Notes: generated from the sequence alone by a model not told the origin. 64,000 bases of DNA from Geodermatophilus bullaregiensis (GCF_016907675.1 NZ_JAFBCJ010000001.1:4154001-4218000); one strand, 5' to 3'. Counted from the first letter of the stretch, positions 33,180 through 43,310 are shown. Made by a program: numbers and translations.

Positions 33180-33300
33180 GTGCTGGAGCGGCCCCGCGCA
33201 GGGGCCCGCGCCGAGCGGAGCGAGGTGTAGGGGGCCGGTGCCGTGCTGGGGCGGCCCCCGCGCAGGGGCCCGCGCCGAGCGGAGCGAGGTGTGGGGGGCG
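33180..33300. repeat. tandem pair of a ~57-bp GC-rich repeat
   Basis: Copy 1 33180-33236, copy 2 33243-33300, nearly identical (GCGCAGGGGCCCGCGCCGAG then CGGAGCGAGGTGT in both). Related single copies lie reversed at 25648-25697 and, more diverged, 38190-38260. All are between genes. Nature unknown; could be a family of intergenic elements or terminator-like structures. Confidence 0.75.
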
Positions 33301-33324
33301 AGGGGGTCCTTCTAGGGTCGGCCC

Positions 33325-33684
33325 GTGAGCGACTGCCTGTTCTGCCGCATGGTGGCCGGTGAGATCCCGGCCGACGTGGTGCACGAGACCGACCGGACGC
33401 TGGCCTTCCGCGACATCAACCCCCAGGCCCCGACGCACGTCCTGGTGATCCCCAAGGACCACCACCCGACCGTGGCCGCCGTGGCGCAGGCCGACCCCGA
33501 CCTGCTGGGCGCCGTGGTCCGGGCCGCCGCGGCGGTGGCCGTGCAGGAGGGGCTGGCCACCGAGGACGGTGTCGAGCCCGGCTACCGGGTGGTCACGAAC
33601 ACCGGACCAGCGGCGGGGCAGACGGTGCACCACCTGCACCTGCACGTCCTGGGTGGCCGCCCCATGACCTGGCCGCCGGGCTGA
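33325..33684 (+). CDS. HIT-family nucleotide hydrolase/transferase
   Basis: 119 residues, Hint-type. N-terminal CLFCRMVAGEIPADVVHE with the zinc-type CxxC, DINPQAPTHVLVIPK, and the catalytic histidine triad QTVHHLHLHVLGGR. Hydrolyses purine nucleoside phosphoramidates in characterised relatives. A leaderless start is probable: TAGGGT (33313-33318) lies 6 bases before the GTG. Its place upstream of phoH is conserved in actinobacteria. Confidence 0.93.
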   Translation: MSDCLFCRMVAGEIPADVVHETDRTLAFRDINPQAPTHVLVIPKDHHPTVAAVAQADPDLLGAVVRAAAAVAVQEGLATEDGVEPGYRVVTNTGPAAGQTVHHLHLHVLGGRPMTWPPG

Positions 33685-33752
33685 CCTCGGGCAGCGTCAC
33701 CGCCGCCGGCGGGCCGGCCGTCACACCAGGGGGACCAGCGGCGCGCCGATCG

Positions 33753-34136
33753 TCACGGTGAACCCGGGGACGGGGTCGCCCCCTGAGACCAGGGCCGCGG
33801 GGTGTCCACGACGAGGACCGTCCCGGCCACCACGCCGGCGAAGGGGCGCCCCTCGCCGTGCGACCGCGCCAGCACGGCACGGACGGCCGGCTCGACCTCG
33901 GGGGTCGGGAACGGCAGGTGCTCGGTGGCCCAGCGGCCGGCCGCGGGGTCCTCCGGGAGGTCGAACGTGACCTCGGCGATCCGGTCGCCCGCCGTCCGGA
34001 GGTGCAGGGTCTGGTCGTCGGACGGGCGGTGGCAGCTGTCGCCGCACCGGAAGCCGAGCTCGGCGAGGGCGGGGACGGCGTCGGCCGGCAGCAGCGCCAC
34101 CGCGGCGCGCAGGTGGGACGCCCCGGGCAGCCTCAT
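33753..34136 (-). CDS. small hypothetical protein, probably frameshifted near its 3' end
   Basis: 127 residues as sequenced (ATG 34136). Begins MRLPGASHLRAAVALLPADA and has a GFRCGDSCHRPSDD segment with two close cysteines. Near 33785-33800 the high-G+C third-position pattern leaves this frame and moves into another, which continues as GGDPVPGFTVTIGAPLVPLV and stops at 33721. The natural protein may therefore be ~10 residues longer, with a one-base loss here (real or a sequencing error, near a run of five G/C). Function unknown. Confidence 0.55.
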   Translation of the reverse strand: MRLPGASHLRAAVALLPADAVPALAELGFRCGDSCHRPSDDQTLHLRTAGDRIAEVTFDLPEDPAAGRWATEHLPFPTPEVEPAVRAVLARSHGEGRPFAGVVAGTVLVVDTPRPWSQGATPSPGSP

Positions 34137-34228
34137 CGCCGGGGATCGCGACGTACCGGTACCACCGGGGCGGGGAGATCCGGTCCGACCCCTCGCGGTC
34201 GTGTCGCCCGGGCTGCCAGGCTGCGGGC

Positions 34229-35053
34229 ATGACCGACGGCAGCGCTGCCCCCGTCCGGATCGAGCGGGACGGCGACGTCGCCGTCGTCGTCCTCGAGGCC
34301 CCGCCGCTGAACCTGTTCGACGAGCCGGTGTTCGCCGGCTTCGAGCAGGCGGCCGCCGAGCTTGTTGCGCTCACCGCGCCCGGCCGGCCCGACCGGGCCC
34401 GCGCGGTGCTGGTCGAGGCCCGCGGCAGGGTGGTGTCCGGCGGCGTGGACGTCACCGCCTTCCGGGAGATCGCCGAGGGCCCGGACCCGGGGCAGCGGGG
34501 CGCGGCGCTGTGGGCCCGGCTGCTGCGGATCGCGCAGACGATCGAGGACCTGCCGGTCCCCACCGTCTTCGCCGCGCACGGCCTCACGCTGACCGCCGCC
34601 TTCGAGATCTCGCTGGCCTGCGACGTCCTGCTCGCCGCCGAGCGCGCCTCGTTCGGGCTGGTGGAGATCGTCGTCGGGCTCACCCCGTCGATGGGCGGGC
34701 CGCAGCGGCTGGTCGAGCGCGCCGGCCCGGCCCGCGCCAAGGAGCTGATCTTCACCGGCGAGCGCTACCCGGCCGCGGTCCTGGAGCGGTGGGACGTCGT
34801 CAACCGGGTGCTGCCCGACGAGGGCTTCGCCGAGGCCGCCCGCGACTACGCCCGCCGGGTCGCGGCCGGGCCGACGCTGGCGCACGCGGCCACCAAGCGG
34901 CTGGTCACCACCGCCGTCCGGCACGGGGTGCGGGCCGCCGACGAGATCACCCCGCAGGTCTCCGGCCCGCTGTTCGCCACCGCCGACCTGCGCGGCGCGG
35001 TGGCCTCCTTCCTGGACGACGGGCCGGGCAAGGCCACCTACAGCGGGAGGTGA
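34229..35053 (+). CDS. enoyl-CoA hydratase/isomerase family protein
   Basis: 274 residues, crotonase fold. PPLNLFDEPVFAGFEQA at the start, VEARGRVVSGGVDVTAFREI (oxyanion loop), AAHGLTLTAAFEISLACDVL, and SFGLVEIVVGLTPSMGGPQR with a Glu at the usual catalytic site. Substrate not assignable. ATG 34229. It lies between the HIT gene and phoH and is probably transcribed on its own. Confidence 0.87.
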   Translation: MTDGSAAPVRIERDGDVAVVVLEAPPLNLFDEPVFAGFEQAAAELVALTAPGRPDRARAVLVEARGRVVSGGVDVTAFREIAEGPDPGQRGAALWARLLRIAQTIEDLPVPTVFAAHGLTLTAAFEISLACDVLLAAERASFGLVEIVVGLTPSMGGPQRLVERAGPARAKELIFTGERYPAAVLERWDVVNRVLPDEGFAEAARDYARRVAAGPTLAHAATKRLVTTAVRHGVRAADEITPQVSGPLFATADLRGAVASFLDDGPGKATYSGR

Positions 35054-35092
35054 GGACCCCCGTGAGGGCGGGTCCTGCCCCGCGGGCCCGGG

Positions 35093-35098
35093 TAGACT
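35093..35098 (+). promoter_or_regulatory. candidate -10 box of the phoH operon
   Basis: TAGACT, about 45 bases before the chosen phoH start. No convincing -35 box. Confidence 0.35.
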
Positions 35099-35143
35099 CG
35101 ACGGGTCAGTACCCCCGTGCCAGGAAGGCAGGGTCGAGGGCAC

Positions 35144-36268
<1,125 letters not shown>

Positions 36269-36273
36269 GCGGC

Positions 36274-36777
36274 GTGCCCGTCGAGGTGGCCAACGAGTCC
36301 GAGATCGCCGTCGACGAGGCGGAGCTGACCGGCGTCTGCCGCTACGTGCTCACCGAGCTGGGCGTCAACCCGATGGCCGAGCTGTCGGTGCTGTGCGTCG
36401 ACCCCGACTACATGGGCGTGCTGCACGAGCGCTGGATGGGGGAGAAGGGCCCGACCGACGTCCTGGCCTTCCCCATGGACGAGCTCGACACCGCCCGGCC
36501 CGACGACCCCGATCCCGGTCCCGCGCTGCTCGGCGACGTCGTGCTGTGCCCGTCGGTGGCCGTCCGGCAGGCCCGCGCGGCCGGCCACTCGATGGACGAC
36601 GAGCTGCTGCTGCTGGCCACCCACGGCGTGCTGCACCTGCTCGGCTACGACCACATGGAGCCGGAGGAGGAGCGGGAGATGTTCGGCCTGCAGACCCGCC
36701 TGCTCGAGGGCTGGCGCGCGGCGCCGCGGGAGCCGGTCACCGGGGAGCCGGCCGAACGGGGCAGCGGCCCGACGTGA
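36274..36777 (+). CDS. ybeY: endoribonuclease YbeY
   Basis: Zinc-dependent RNase needed for 16S rRNA 3'-end maturation and ribosome quality control. 167 residues with the metal-binding signature [11 protein letters not shown] (about 115-125) and [10 protein letters not shown]. The C-terminal ~20 residues ([13 protein letters not shown]) are a disordered extension. GTG start just after phoH; followed by the CorC-like gene after 10 bases. Confidence 0.95.
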   Translation: MPVEVANESEIAVDEAELTGVCRYVLTELGVNPMAELSVLCVDPDYMGVLHERWMGEKGPTDVLAFPMDELDTARPDDPDPGPALLGDVVLCPSVAVRQARAAGHSMDDELLLLATHGVLHLLGYDHMEPEEEREMFGLQTRLLEGWRAAPREPVTGEPAERGSGPT

Positions 36778-36787
36778 GCGGGTCGCG

Positions 36788-38125
36788 ATGAACACCGCCG
36801 CGGTCACGCTGCTGGTCGTCGCGATCGCCCTGGTGCCGCTGGCCGGCCTGTTCGGCGCCATGGACGCCGCCCTCCAGCGGGTGTCCAGGGCCCGGGTCGA
36901 GGAGCTGCGCCGCGCGGGCGTGCGGCGGGCGGCCACCCTCGAGCAGGTCGTCGACGAGCGCGCCCGGCACGTGGCGCTGCTGCTGCTCCTGCGCATCGGT
37001 TGCGAGATGGTCGCGGCGGTCCTGCTCGCCGTCGTCCTCGCCGGGCTGTGGGGCGTCGGCTGGCAGACCGCGCTCACCGCCGCCGCCGTGATGACCGTCG
37101 TCAGCTACGTGCTGGTCGGCGTCGGCCCGCGGACGCTGGGCCGCCAGCACGCCTACCCGACCGCGCTGGCCACCGCCGGGCTGGTGCGGCTGCTCGGCCG
37201 GGTGCTCGGCCCGGTGGCCACGCTGCTCATCCTGGTCGGCAACGCGATCACCCCCGGCCGCGGCTTCCGCGACGGCCCGTTCGCCACCGAGGTCGAGCTG
37301 CGCGAGCTCGTCGACCTCGCCGAGGAGCGCGGCGTCGTCGAGTCCGGTGAGCGGCAGATGATCCACTCGGTGTTCGAGCTGGGCGACACCATCGCCCGCG
37401 AGGTCATGGTGCCGCGCACCGACGTCGTCTGGATCGAGCGCACCAAGACCCTCCGGCAGGCCCTGGCGCTGGCCCTGCGCAGCGGGTTCAGCCGCATCCC
37501 GGTGATCGGCGAGAACGTCGACGACGTCGTGGGCGTCGTCTACCTCAAGGACCTCGTCCGCCGGTCGCAGAACCTCGGCGAGAGCCGCGGCCCGCGGGTC
37601 GAGGAGCTCATGCGCCCGCCGGCGTTCGTGCCGGAGTCCAAGCCGGTCGACGAGCTGCTGCGCGACATGCAGGCCCGCCGCACCCACATCGCGATCGTGG
37701 TCGACGAGTACGGCGGCTTCGCCGGGCTGGTCACCATCGAGGACATCCTCGAGGAGATCGTCGGCGAGATCGCCGACGAGCACGACGCCGTGCAGCGCCC
37801 GCCGGTCGAGCACCTCGACGACGGGTCGGTGCGGATCACCGCCCGGCTGCCGGTCGAGGACCTCGCCGAGCTCTTCGACGTCGAGCTGCCCCGCGACGAC
37901 GACGTCGAGACCGTCGGCGGGCTGCTCGCCCGCGAGCTGGGCCTGGTGCCGATCGAGGGCTCGCAGGCCGAGGTCGCGGGGCTGCGGCTGGTGGCCGAGA
38001 GCACCGGCGGACGGCGCAACCGCATCGACACCATCCTGGTCTGCCGGGTGCCGGTGCCCTCCGACGACGCCGAGCACCAGTCGGGGGCCACCCGCGCGGA
38101 CGTCACCGCCGGCGTCGAGGGCTGA
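36788..38125 (+). CDS. CNNM/CorC-type transporter-associated protein (hemolysin family)
   Basis: 445 residues: an N-terminal DUF21/CNNM membrane domain with about four helices (about 5-155), a CBS-domain pair (about 195-320; MVPRTDVVWIERTKTLRQAL, VDEYGGFAGLVTIEDILEEI), and a C-terminal CorC/HlyC domain (about 335-430). Relatives take part in magnesium or cobalt efflux. Next to ybeY and era in most actinobacteria. ATG 36788. Confidence 0.9.
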   Translation: MNTAAVTLLVVAIALVPLAGLFGAMDAALQRVSRARVEELRRAGVRRAATLEQVVDERARHVALLLLLRIGCEMVAAVLLAVVLAGLWGVGWQTALTAAAVMTVVSYVLVGVGPRTLGRQHAYPTALATAGLVRLLGRVLGPVATLLILVGNAITPGRGFRDGPFATEVELRELVDLAEERGVVESGERQMIHSVFELGDTIAREVMVPRTDVVWIERTKTLRQALALALRSGFSRIPVIGENVDDVVGVVYLKDLVRRSQNLGESRGPRVEELMRPPAFVPESKPVDELLRDMQARRTHIAIVVDEYGGFAGLVTIEDILEEIVGEIADEHDAVQRPPVEHLDDGSVRITARLPVEDLAELFDVELPRDDDVETVGGLLARELGLVPIEGSQAEVAGLRLVAESTGGRRNRIDTILVCRVPVPSDDAEHQSGATRADVTAGVEG

Positions 38126-38158
38126 CGGTGCGGACCGACGTGGACGGCTGAGGAGGGA

Positions 38159-38184
38159 CCCTTCCGCCCCCCACCGCGGAAGGG
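38159..38184 (+). terminator. hairpin after the CorC-like gene
   Basis: CCCTTCCGC (38159-38167), 8-base loop, GCGGAAGGG (38176-38184). About 34 bases after the stop. Confidence 0.5.
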
Positions 38185-38189
38185 CCCCA

Positions 38190-38260
38190 TCCCCCTCACC
38201 CCTCGCACGCTCGGGACGAGCCTCCGGACGGGGCCGGCGCCGGGCCCCTGCGGGAGGGCC
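38190..38260 (-). repeat. diverged copy of the dispersed GC-rich repeat
   Basis: Reverse strand contains CGCAGGGGCCCGGCGCCG and later GAGCGTGCGAGGGGTGAGGG, similar in order to the repeats at 33180-33300 but with ~20 extra bases between the blocks. Confidence 0.35.
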
Positions 38261-38286
38261 GGAACCACCGGTAGGACACTCGTCCC

Positions 38287-38619
38287 GTGCCCGACCTGCA
38301 GCCCGAGGACGCCAAGCTCGTCACCCTCGCCCGCTCCGCGCGCGGCCGCACCGGCGCGCCGGAGGGCGCCGCCGTGCGGGACACCGACGGGCGCACCTAC
38401 GTCGCCGCGAGCGTCGCGCTGCCCTCGCTGACGCTGTCGGCGCTGCAGGCCGCGGTGGCCGCCGCCGTGTCGAGCGGGGTGGAGGGCCTGGAGGCCGCCG
38501 CGGTCGTGTCCGACGCCGACGCCGTGGAGGAGGCCGGGCTGGCCGCCGTCCACGACCTGACGCCGTCCGCGCCCGTCCACCTCGCCGGCCCCGACGGCGC
38601 GGTCCGCACCACCGCCTGA
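38287..38619 (+). CDS. cytidine-deaminase-like protein without zinc ligands
   Basis: 110 residues. APEGAAVRDTDGRTYVAASV matches the N-terminal strands of the cytidine deaminase fold, but the zinc and proton-shuttle motif (C/HAE) is replaced by LSALQ and the PCxxC motif by AGLAAVHD. The fold is kept, the chemistry is not. The same position upstream of era holds a deaminase-like protein in mycobacteria (Rv2365c). Probably a pseudoenzyme with a binding role. GTG 38287. Confidence 0.75.
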   Translation: MPDLQPEDAKLVTLARSARGRTGAPEGAAVRDTDGRTYVAASVALPSLTLSALQAAVAAAVSSGVEGLEAAAVVSDADAVEEAGLAAVHDLTPSAPVHLAGPDGAVRTTA

Positions 38620-38682
38620 AGCCCCCACCTGATCATCGCCGCCCTCCGCGGGGATGTCTCCGGTGAGTGGGAGACTGGGCCG

Positions 38683-39597
38683 GTGAGCACGCCGGAGCAG
38701 CCGTACCGCAGCGGCTTCGCCTGCCTGGTGGGCCGCCCCAACGCCGGCAAGACGACGCTGACCAACGCCCTCGTCGGCGAGAAGGTCGGCATCGTCAGCA
38801 ACCGGCCGCAGACCACGCGGCACGCCATCCGCGGCGTCGTGCACCGCCCGAGCGGCCAGCTGGTCCTCGTCGACACCCCCGGCCTGCACAAGCCGAAGAG
38901 CCTGCTCGGCCGGCGCCTCAACGACGTCGTCCGCGACACCCTCTCCGAGGTCGACGTCGTCGTCCTGTGCATCCCGGCCGACCAGCCGGTCGGCACCGGC
39001 GACCGGTACATCGCCCGCCAGCTGCAGGGCCTGACGACGCCGGTGGTCGTGGTCGTGACCAAGACCGACGCCGCGAGCAGGACGCAGGTCGCCGAGCAGC
39101 TGGTGGCCGCCAGCCAGCTCGTCGAGGCCGCCGAGGTCGTGCCGGTGAGCGCGGTGCGGGGCGATCAGGTCGAGCTGCTGGAGGACCTGCTGGTCGGCCT
39201 GCTCCCCGAGGGCCCGCCGCTCTACCCGGAGGAGCAGACCACCGACGAGGACGTCGAGCGGCAGATCGCCGAGCTGGTCCGCGAGGCCGCCCTGGAGAAG
39301 GTCTTCCAGGAGGTGCCGCACTCCCTCGCCGTCACGATCGAGGAGATGAACCGCCGCACCGACCCCAAGCGGGACGGCGGCGAGCTGGTCGAGGTGCACG
39401 CCCTGCTGCACTGCGAGCGCCCCAGCCAGAAGCCGATGCTGCTCGGCCGGGGCGGGTCGGTCATCAAGGCGATCGGCAGCGAGGCCCGGCCCGGCATCGA
39501 GACGCTGCTCGGCGCCCGGGTGCACCTGGACCTGCACGTCACGGTGCTCGGCGAGTGGCAGGACGACCCCAAGAAGCTGAACAGGCTCGGGTACTGA
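38683..39597 (+). CDS. era: GTPase Era
   Basis: Ribosome-assembly GTPase that binds the 3' end of 16S rRNA. 304 residues. GTPase motifs GRPNAGKTTLTNALVG, DTPGLHKPK and TKTD; a C-terminal KH domain with the LVEVHALLHCERPSQKPMLLG stretch (recognisable core LLGRGGSVIKAIG). GTG 38683. recO starts immediately after its stop. Confidence 0.96.
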   Translation: MSTPEQPYRSGFACLVGRPNAGKTTLTNALVGEKVGIVSNRPQTTRHAIRGVVHRPSGQLVLVDTPGLHKPKSLLGRRLNDVVRDTLSEVDVVVLCIPADQPVGTGDRYIARQLQGLTTPVVVVVTKTDAASRTQVAEQLVAASQLVEAAEVVPVSAVRGDQVELLEDLLVGLLPEGPPLYPEEQTTDEDVERQIAELVREAALEKVFQEVPHSLAVTIEEMNRRTDPKRDGGELVEVHALLHCERPSQKPMLLGRGGSVIKAIGSEARPGIETLLGARVHLDLHVTVLGEWQDDPKKLNRLGY

Positions 39598-40389
39598 GTG
39601 AGCACCACACCGAAGTCGCTGTACCGCGACGAGGGCGTCGTCCTGCGCACCCAGAAGCTGGGGGAGGCCGACCGGATCATCACGGTCCTCACCCGCCGCC
39701 ACGGCAAGGTCCGCGCGGTGGCCAAGGGCGTGCGCCGCACCAAGAGCAAGTTCGGCGCGCGGCTCGAGCCGTTCAGCCACGTCGACCTGCAGCTCTACAC
39801 CGGGCGGAACCTCGACATCGTCAGCCAGGCGGAGTCCCTGCGCTCCTACGGCTCGGTCATCGCCGGCGACTACCCGGCCTACACCGCCGGGACCGCGGTG
39901 CTCGAGACCGCCGACCGGCTGATGGCGGAGGAGGAGAAGGAGCCCAACCTGCGGCTGTTCCTCCTCGTCATCGGCGCGCTGCGGGCGCTGTCCGACCGCA
40001 CCCACCCGGCGGGGCTGGTGCTCGACGCGTTCCTGCTGCGCGCCATGTCGGTGGCCGGGTGGGAGCCGGCGCTGGGCGACTGCGCCCGCTGCGGCGTCGA
40101 GGGCCCGCACCGGCACTTCTCCGTCCCGGCCGGCGGCTCGGTCTGCCCCGCCTGCCGTCCGACCGGCTCGGCGATGCCCAACCCGGTGACCATCGGGCAC
40201 CTGGAGGCGCTGCTGTCCGGCGACTGGGACACCGCCGAGGCCAGCGAGAACCCCCAGCGGCGCGAGGGCAGCGGGCTGGTCGCCGCGCTGCTGCAGTGGC
40301 ACCTCGAGCGCGGCCTGCGCTCGCTGCCCCTGGTCGACCGCTCCGACGTCGCCCCGCGCCGGGAGGCGGGCCTCGTGCACGATGCGTGA
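39598..40389 (+). CDS. recO: DNA repair protein RecO
   Basis: RecFOR-pathway protein that loads RecA on SSB-coated DNA. 263 residues: an N-terminal OB fold ([25 protein letters not shown]-type turn [15 protein letters not shown]), a helical domain, and a four-Cys zinc site (CARCG...CPACR, about 161-184). GTG directly follows the era stop; its last 8 bases overlap uppS. Confidence 0.95.
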   Translation: MSTTPKSLYRDEGVVLRTQKLGEADRIITVLTRRHGKVRAVAKGVRRTKSKFGARLEPFSHVDLQLYTGRNLDIVSQAESLRSYGSVIAGDYPAYTAGTAVLETADRLMAEEEKEPNLRLFLLVIGALRALSDRTHPAGLVLDAFLLRAMSVAGWEPALGDCARCGVEGPHRHFSVPAGGSVCPACRPTGSAMPNPVTIGHLEALLSGDWDTAEASENPQRREGSGLVAALLQWHLERGLRSLPLVDRSDVAPRREAGLVHDA

Positions 40390-41143
40390 GGTGAAGGCCC
40401 CGAACCCGCACCCGTCGGGCGCGCGGCCACCGTCGATCCCCGCCGACAGGGTGCCGGGGCACGTCGCGATCGTGATGGACGGCAACGGCCGCTGGGCCAA
40501 GCAGCGGGGCCTGCCCCGGACGGCGGGCCACGAGGCGGGGGAGTCCTCGCTGTTCGACTGCGTCGAGGGCGCCATCGAGCTCGGCGTCCGGGCGATCAGC
40601 GCCTACGCCTTCTCCACCGAGAACTGGCGGCGCAGCCCCGACGAGGTCCGCTTCCTCATGGGCTTCAACCGCGACGTCATCCGCCGCCGCCGCGACGAGA
40701 TGCACGAGCTCGGCGTCCGCGTCCGGTGGGCCGGGCGCCGTCCGCGGCTGTGGCGCAGCGTGGTCAAGGAGCTCGAGGTCGCCGAGGAGCTCACGAAGGA
40801 CAACGACGTCCTCACGCTGACCATGTGCGTCAACTACGGCGGCCGCGCCGAGATCGCCGACGCCGCCGCCGCGATCGCCCGGGAGGCCGCGGCCGGCCGG
40901 CTCGACCCGGCCAAGGTCGACGAGCGCACCGTCGCCCGCTTCCTCGACGAGCCCGACATGCCCGACGTCGACTTGTTCGTCCGCAGCTCCGGCGAGAACC
41001 GGACCAGCAACTTCCTGCTCTGGCAGTCGGCCTACGCCGAGCTCGTCTTCCTCGACACGCTCTGGCCCGACTTCGACCGCCGGCACCTGTGGGCCGCGTG
41101 CGAGGAGTACGCCTCGCGGCAGCGCCGCTTCGGCAGCGCCTGA
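40382..41143 (+). CDS. uppS: polyprenyl diphosphate synthase (UppS family)
   Basis: Cis-prenyltransferase making the lipid carrier for cell-wall precursors. 253 residues with [19 protein letters not shown] (catalytic Asp, P-loop-like), [17 protein letters not shown], and the substrate Arg/Ser cluster [18 protein letters not shown]. In mycobacteria the corresponding gene (Rv2361c) makes decaprenyl diphosphate; chain length here is not readable. Overlaps recO by 8 bases. Confidence 0.95.
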   Translation: MREVKAPNPHPSGARPPSIPADRVPGHVAIVMDGNGRWAKQRGLPRTAGHEAGESSLFDCVEGAIELGVRAISAYAFSTENWRRSPDEVRFLMGFNRDVIRRRRDEMHELGVRVRWAGRRPRLWRSVVKELEVAEELTKDNDVLTLTMCVNYGGRAEIADAAAAIAREAAAGRLDPAKVDERTVARFLDEPDMPDVDLFVRSSGENRTSNFLLWQSAYAELVFLDTLWPDFDRRHLWAACEEYASRQRRFGSA

Positions 41144-41146
41144 ACG

Positions 41147-41176
41147 CCTCCGCGGAGGTCCCCGGACGCCGTCCGG
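41147..41176 (+). terminator. hairpins after uppS
   Basis: Two adjacent inverted repeats just after the stop: CCTCCGCGGAGG (41147-41158) and CCGGAC-GCC-GTCCGG (41162-41176). No U tract. Plausible end of the era-recO-uppS message. Confidence 0.4.
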
Positions 41177-41217
41177 TGGGCTCCTCTGGAGGTCCGCAGC
41201 AGCCGCGCGGGAATCCG

Positions 41218-41247
41218 TTGACACGGCCACCGCACCCGCCTGACAGT
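41218..41247 (+). promoter_or_regulatory. promoter of the two-Rossmann/FHA operon
   Basis: Perfect -35 TTGACA (41218-41223), 18 bases, -10-like GACAGT (41242-41247). Predicted transcript start ~25 bases before the GTG at 41279, with AGAGGACGG as ribosome-binding site. TTGACA is conspicuous in such GC-rich DNA. Confidence 0.55.
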
Positions 41248-41278
41248 GGCGCCTCCCCACAGAGGACGGACCCCCACC

Positions 41279-42826
41279 GTGAGCGAGAGCACGATCGCGC
41301 CCCAGCACGCCCGGCCCGCGGCGCAGCCCGGTGACCTCACCGAGCAGCTGATCGCCAGCGACTTCTGGACCGACCAGATGCTGGCCGAGGCGGGCATCCC
41401 GATCATCGACGTCCCGTTTGTCACCTTCGGCGGCGGCATCGGGTCGTTCGTGACCGTCGACTACCTGCGCATCTGCGGCGTCCCGACGAGCGCCATGCGG
41501 GTGCTCACCCCGCTGAAGACGCCCTGGGAGAGCTACGAGTACCTGACGACGGTCTCGCAGATCCCCCGCACCGAGCGGCTGCGGTCGGACTCCTCGTCCT
41601 GCCCCGACAACATCTGGGGCTTCCCGAGCTACGCCATCCGCGAGGCCCTGCAGGGCAACCTCAAGCAGGCCTGGAACGTGCTGGTCGAGCCCATCTTCGC
41701 GAACTACTACACGCCCAAGGCGGGTCACGCGTTCACGTCGATGGAGAAGGAGATGCACCGCATCCGGTACCCCGAGATGGTCGTCCACGGCCAGGTCCGG
41801 ATGGTCCGCCGTCGGGTCGGCGGCGGGTACTTCACGATCCTCACCCCGCCCGAGGGCGCGACGCCGACCAAGCGGATCGCCTACCGCAGCCAGTTCGTGC
41901 ACGTGGCCGTCGGCTACCCCGGCCTGAAGTTCCTGCCCGACCTGCAGCGCTACCGCAACGAGCACAACGACTACAGCCGCGTGGTCAACGCCTACGAGCG
42001 GCACGAGCACGTCTACGAGCGGCTGCACCAGCGCCCGGGCACCGTGCTCATCCGCGGCGGCGGCATCGTGGCCTCGCGCGTGCTGCAGCGGCTCATCGAC
42101 GACCGCGACCAGCGCGGCCTGCAGACCCAGATCGTGCACCTGTTCCGCACCTACGTGGACAAGCCGCACGGCACCGGGATCCTCAAGCGCCGCAAGGGCG
42201 CCGACGGCTGGGCCTACCAGGGCTTCAACTACCCGAAGTCGGTGTGGGGCGGGCAGCTCAAGCAGCAGGTCCGCCACAGCGAGGGTGCCGAGCGCAAGCG
42301 GCTCTACGAGGAGATGGGCGGCACCAACACCCCCATCCGCCGCGACTGGCAGGAGCAGCTCAAGCGCGGCCGCGCCCAGGGCTGGTACCGGGTGGTGATC
42401 GGCTCGATCGAGGACATGCGGCCGGCCGGCGACCTGGTCCAGGTCACCGTCTCCACGCCCGACCAGGGCCCCCAGGTCGGCACCTTCGACGCCGTCATCG
42501 ACTGCACCGGGCTCGAGGCCGACATCCGCGAGCACCGCGTGCTGGCCGACCTCCTCGACCACACCGGCGCCGGGCGCAACCCGGTCGGCCGGCTGGACGT
42601 CCAGCGCACCTTCGAGGTCACCGGCACGCAGAACGGCGGCAAGATCTACGCCTCCGGCAGCGCGACGCTCGGCGGTCCCTTCCCCGGCGTCGACACGTTC
42701 TTCGGCCTGCAGATCGCCGCGCAGGAGATCGCCGACGACCTCATCGCGCAGGGCTTCGCCAAGAAGCTCGGGCCGGGACGGTCGACCAGCCAGTGGTGGA
42801 AGTGGGTCCGGAACAAGCAGATCTGA
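41279..42826 (+). CDS. uncharacterised flavoprotein-like protein with two dinucleotide folds
   Basis: 515 residues. Two Rossmann-type glycine loops: FVTFGGGIGSFVTVDYL (about 46-62) and VLIRGGGIVASRVLQRL (about 254-270), spaced as in FAD/NAD(P) oxidoreductases. Between and after them are conserved-looking aromatic and basic segments (FPSYAIREALQG, RRDWQEQLKRGRAQGWYRVV, and VIDCTGLEADIREH, a typical FAD-enzyme 'CTG' turn). No signal peptide or membrane helix. GTG 41279 with AGAGGA upstream. First gene of an operon with a small membrane protein and a zinc-ribbon/FHA protein. Family and substrate not recognised. Confidence 0.7.
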   Translation: MSESTIAPQHARPAAQPGDLTEQLIASDFWTDQMLAEAGIPIIDVPFVTFGGGIGSFVTVDYLRICGVPTSAMRVLTPLKTPWESYEYLTTVSQIPRTERLRSDSSSCPDNIWGFPSYAIREALQGNLKQAWNVLVEPIFANYYTPKAGHAFTSMEKEMHRIRYPEMVVHGQVRMVRRRVGGGYFTILTPPEGATPTKRIAYRSQFVHVAVGYPGLKFLPDLQRYRNEHNDYSRVVNAYERHEHVYERLHQRPGTVLIRGGGIVASRVLQRLIDDRDQRGLQTQIVHLFRTYVDKPHGTGILKRRKGADGWAYQGFNYPKSVWGGQLKQQVRHSEGAERKRLYEEMGGTNTPIRRDWQEQLKRGRAQGWYRVVIGSIEDMRPAGDLVQVTVSTPDQGPQVGTFDAVIDCTGLEADIREHRVLADLLDHTGAGRNPVGRLDVQRTFEVTGTQNGGKIYASGSATLGGPFPGVDTFFGLQIAAQEIADDLIAQGFAKKLGPGRSTSQWWKWVRNKQI

Positions 42827-42875
42827 CCGACCGGGCGACCCCGACGACGACCCCGACGACCGAGAGAGACATCCC

Positions 42876-43310
42876 GTGCTGCCCACCCTCAACGGCCGCA
42901 TCCAGACCAGGGTCTTCCTGCTGGCCGTGGTCGGATCGATCTGGACCCTGATCATCACCCCCGTCCTGCCCACCGGGGCGTCCCTGGGCGCGTCGTACCG
43001 GGCGACCTTCTCCGTGCTGCTGGTCATCACCGTGCTGGGGGTGCTGTGGGAGTTCGTCTACCACGGCATCCAGCAGTTCCGGTGGGAGAAGGACTGGCCC
43101 ACGCTGTTCGGCCTGCTCACCGGCATCCCGGAGGGGCTGCTGGTGTGGTTCCTCTTCGCCGGCGGCGCGATCCCGTGGGTCGACTCGCTGCCCGGCCCGG
43201 CCTTCGCCATCCACTTCGCCAGCACCTGGCTGATCGTGTGGCTGGTCGCCAACGGCCCGATGCGCGTGCCGTTCATCCACTGGCGGATCAACGGCGGGAG
43301 GCTCATCTGA
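42876..43310 (+). CDS. small integral membrane protein of unknown function
   Basis: 144 residues with four hydrophobic segments (about 12-32, 42-62, 80-102, 110-130). Between the second and third is the loop YHGIQQFRWEKDWPTLFG, rich in aromatic and charged residues. The C-terminus PFIHWRINGGRLI is cytoplasmic or interfacial. GTG 42876; the stop overlaps the next ATG by one base (TGATG), so it is coupled to the FHA gene. Not recognised; context suggests a membrane partner of the flanking proteins. Confidence 0.68.
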   Translation: MLPTLNGRIQTRVFLLAVVGSIWTLIITPVLPTGASLGASYRATFSVLLVITVLGVLWEFVYHGIQQFRWEKDWPTLFGLLTGIPEGLLVWFLFAGGAIPWVDSLPGPAFAIHFASTWLIVWLVANGPMRVPFIHWRINGGRLI

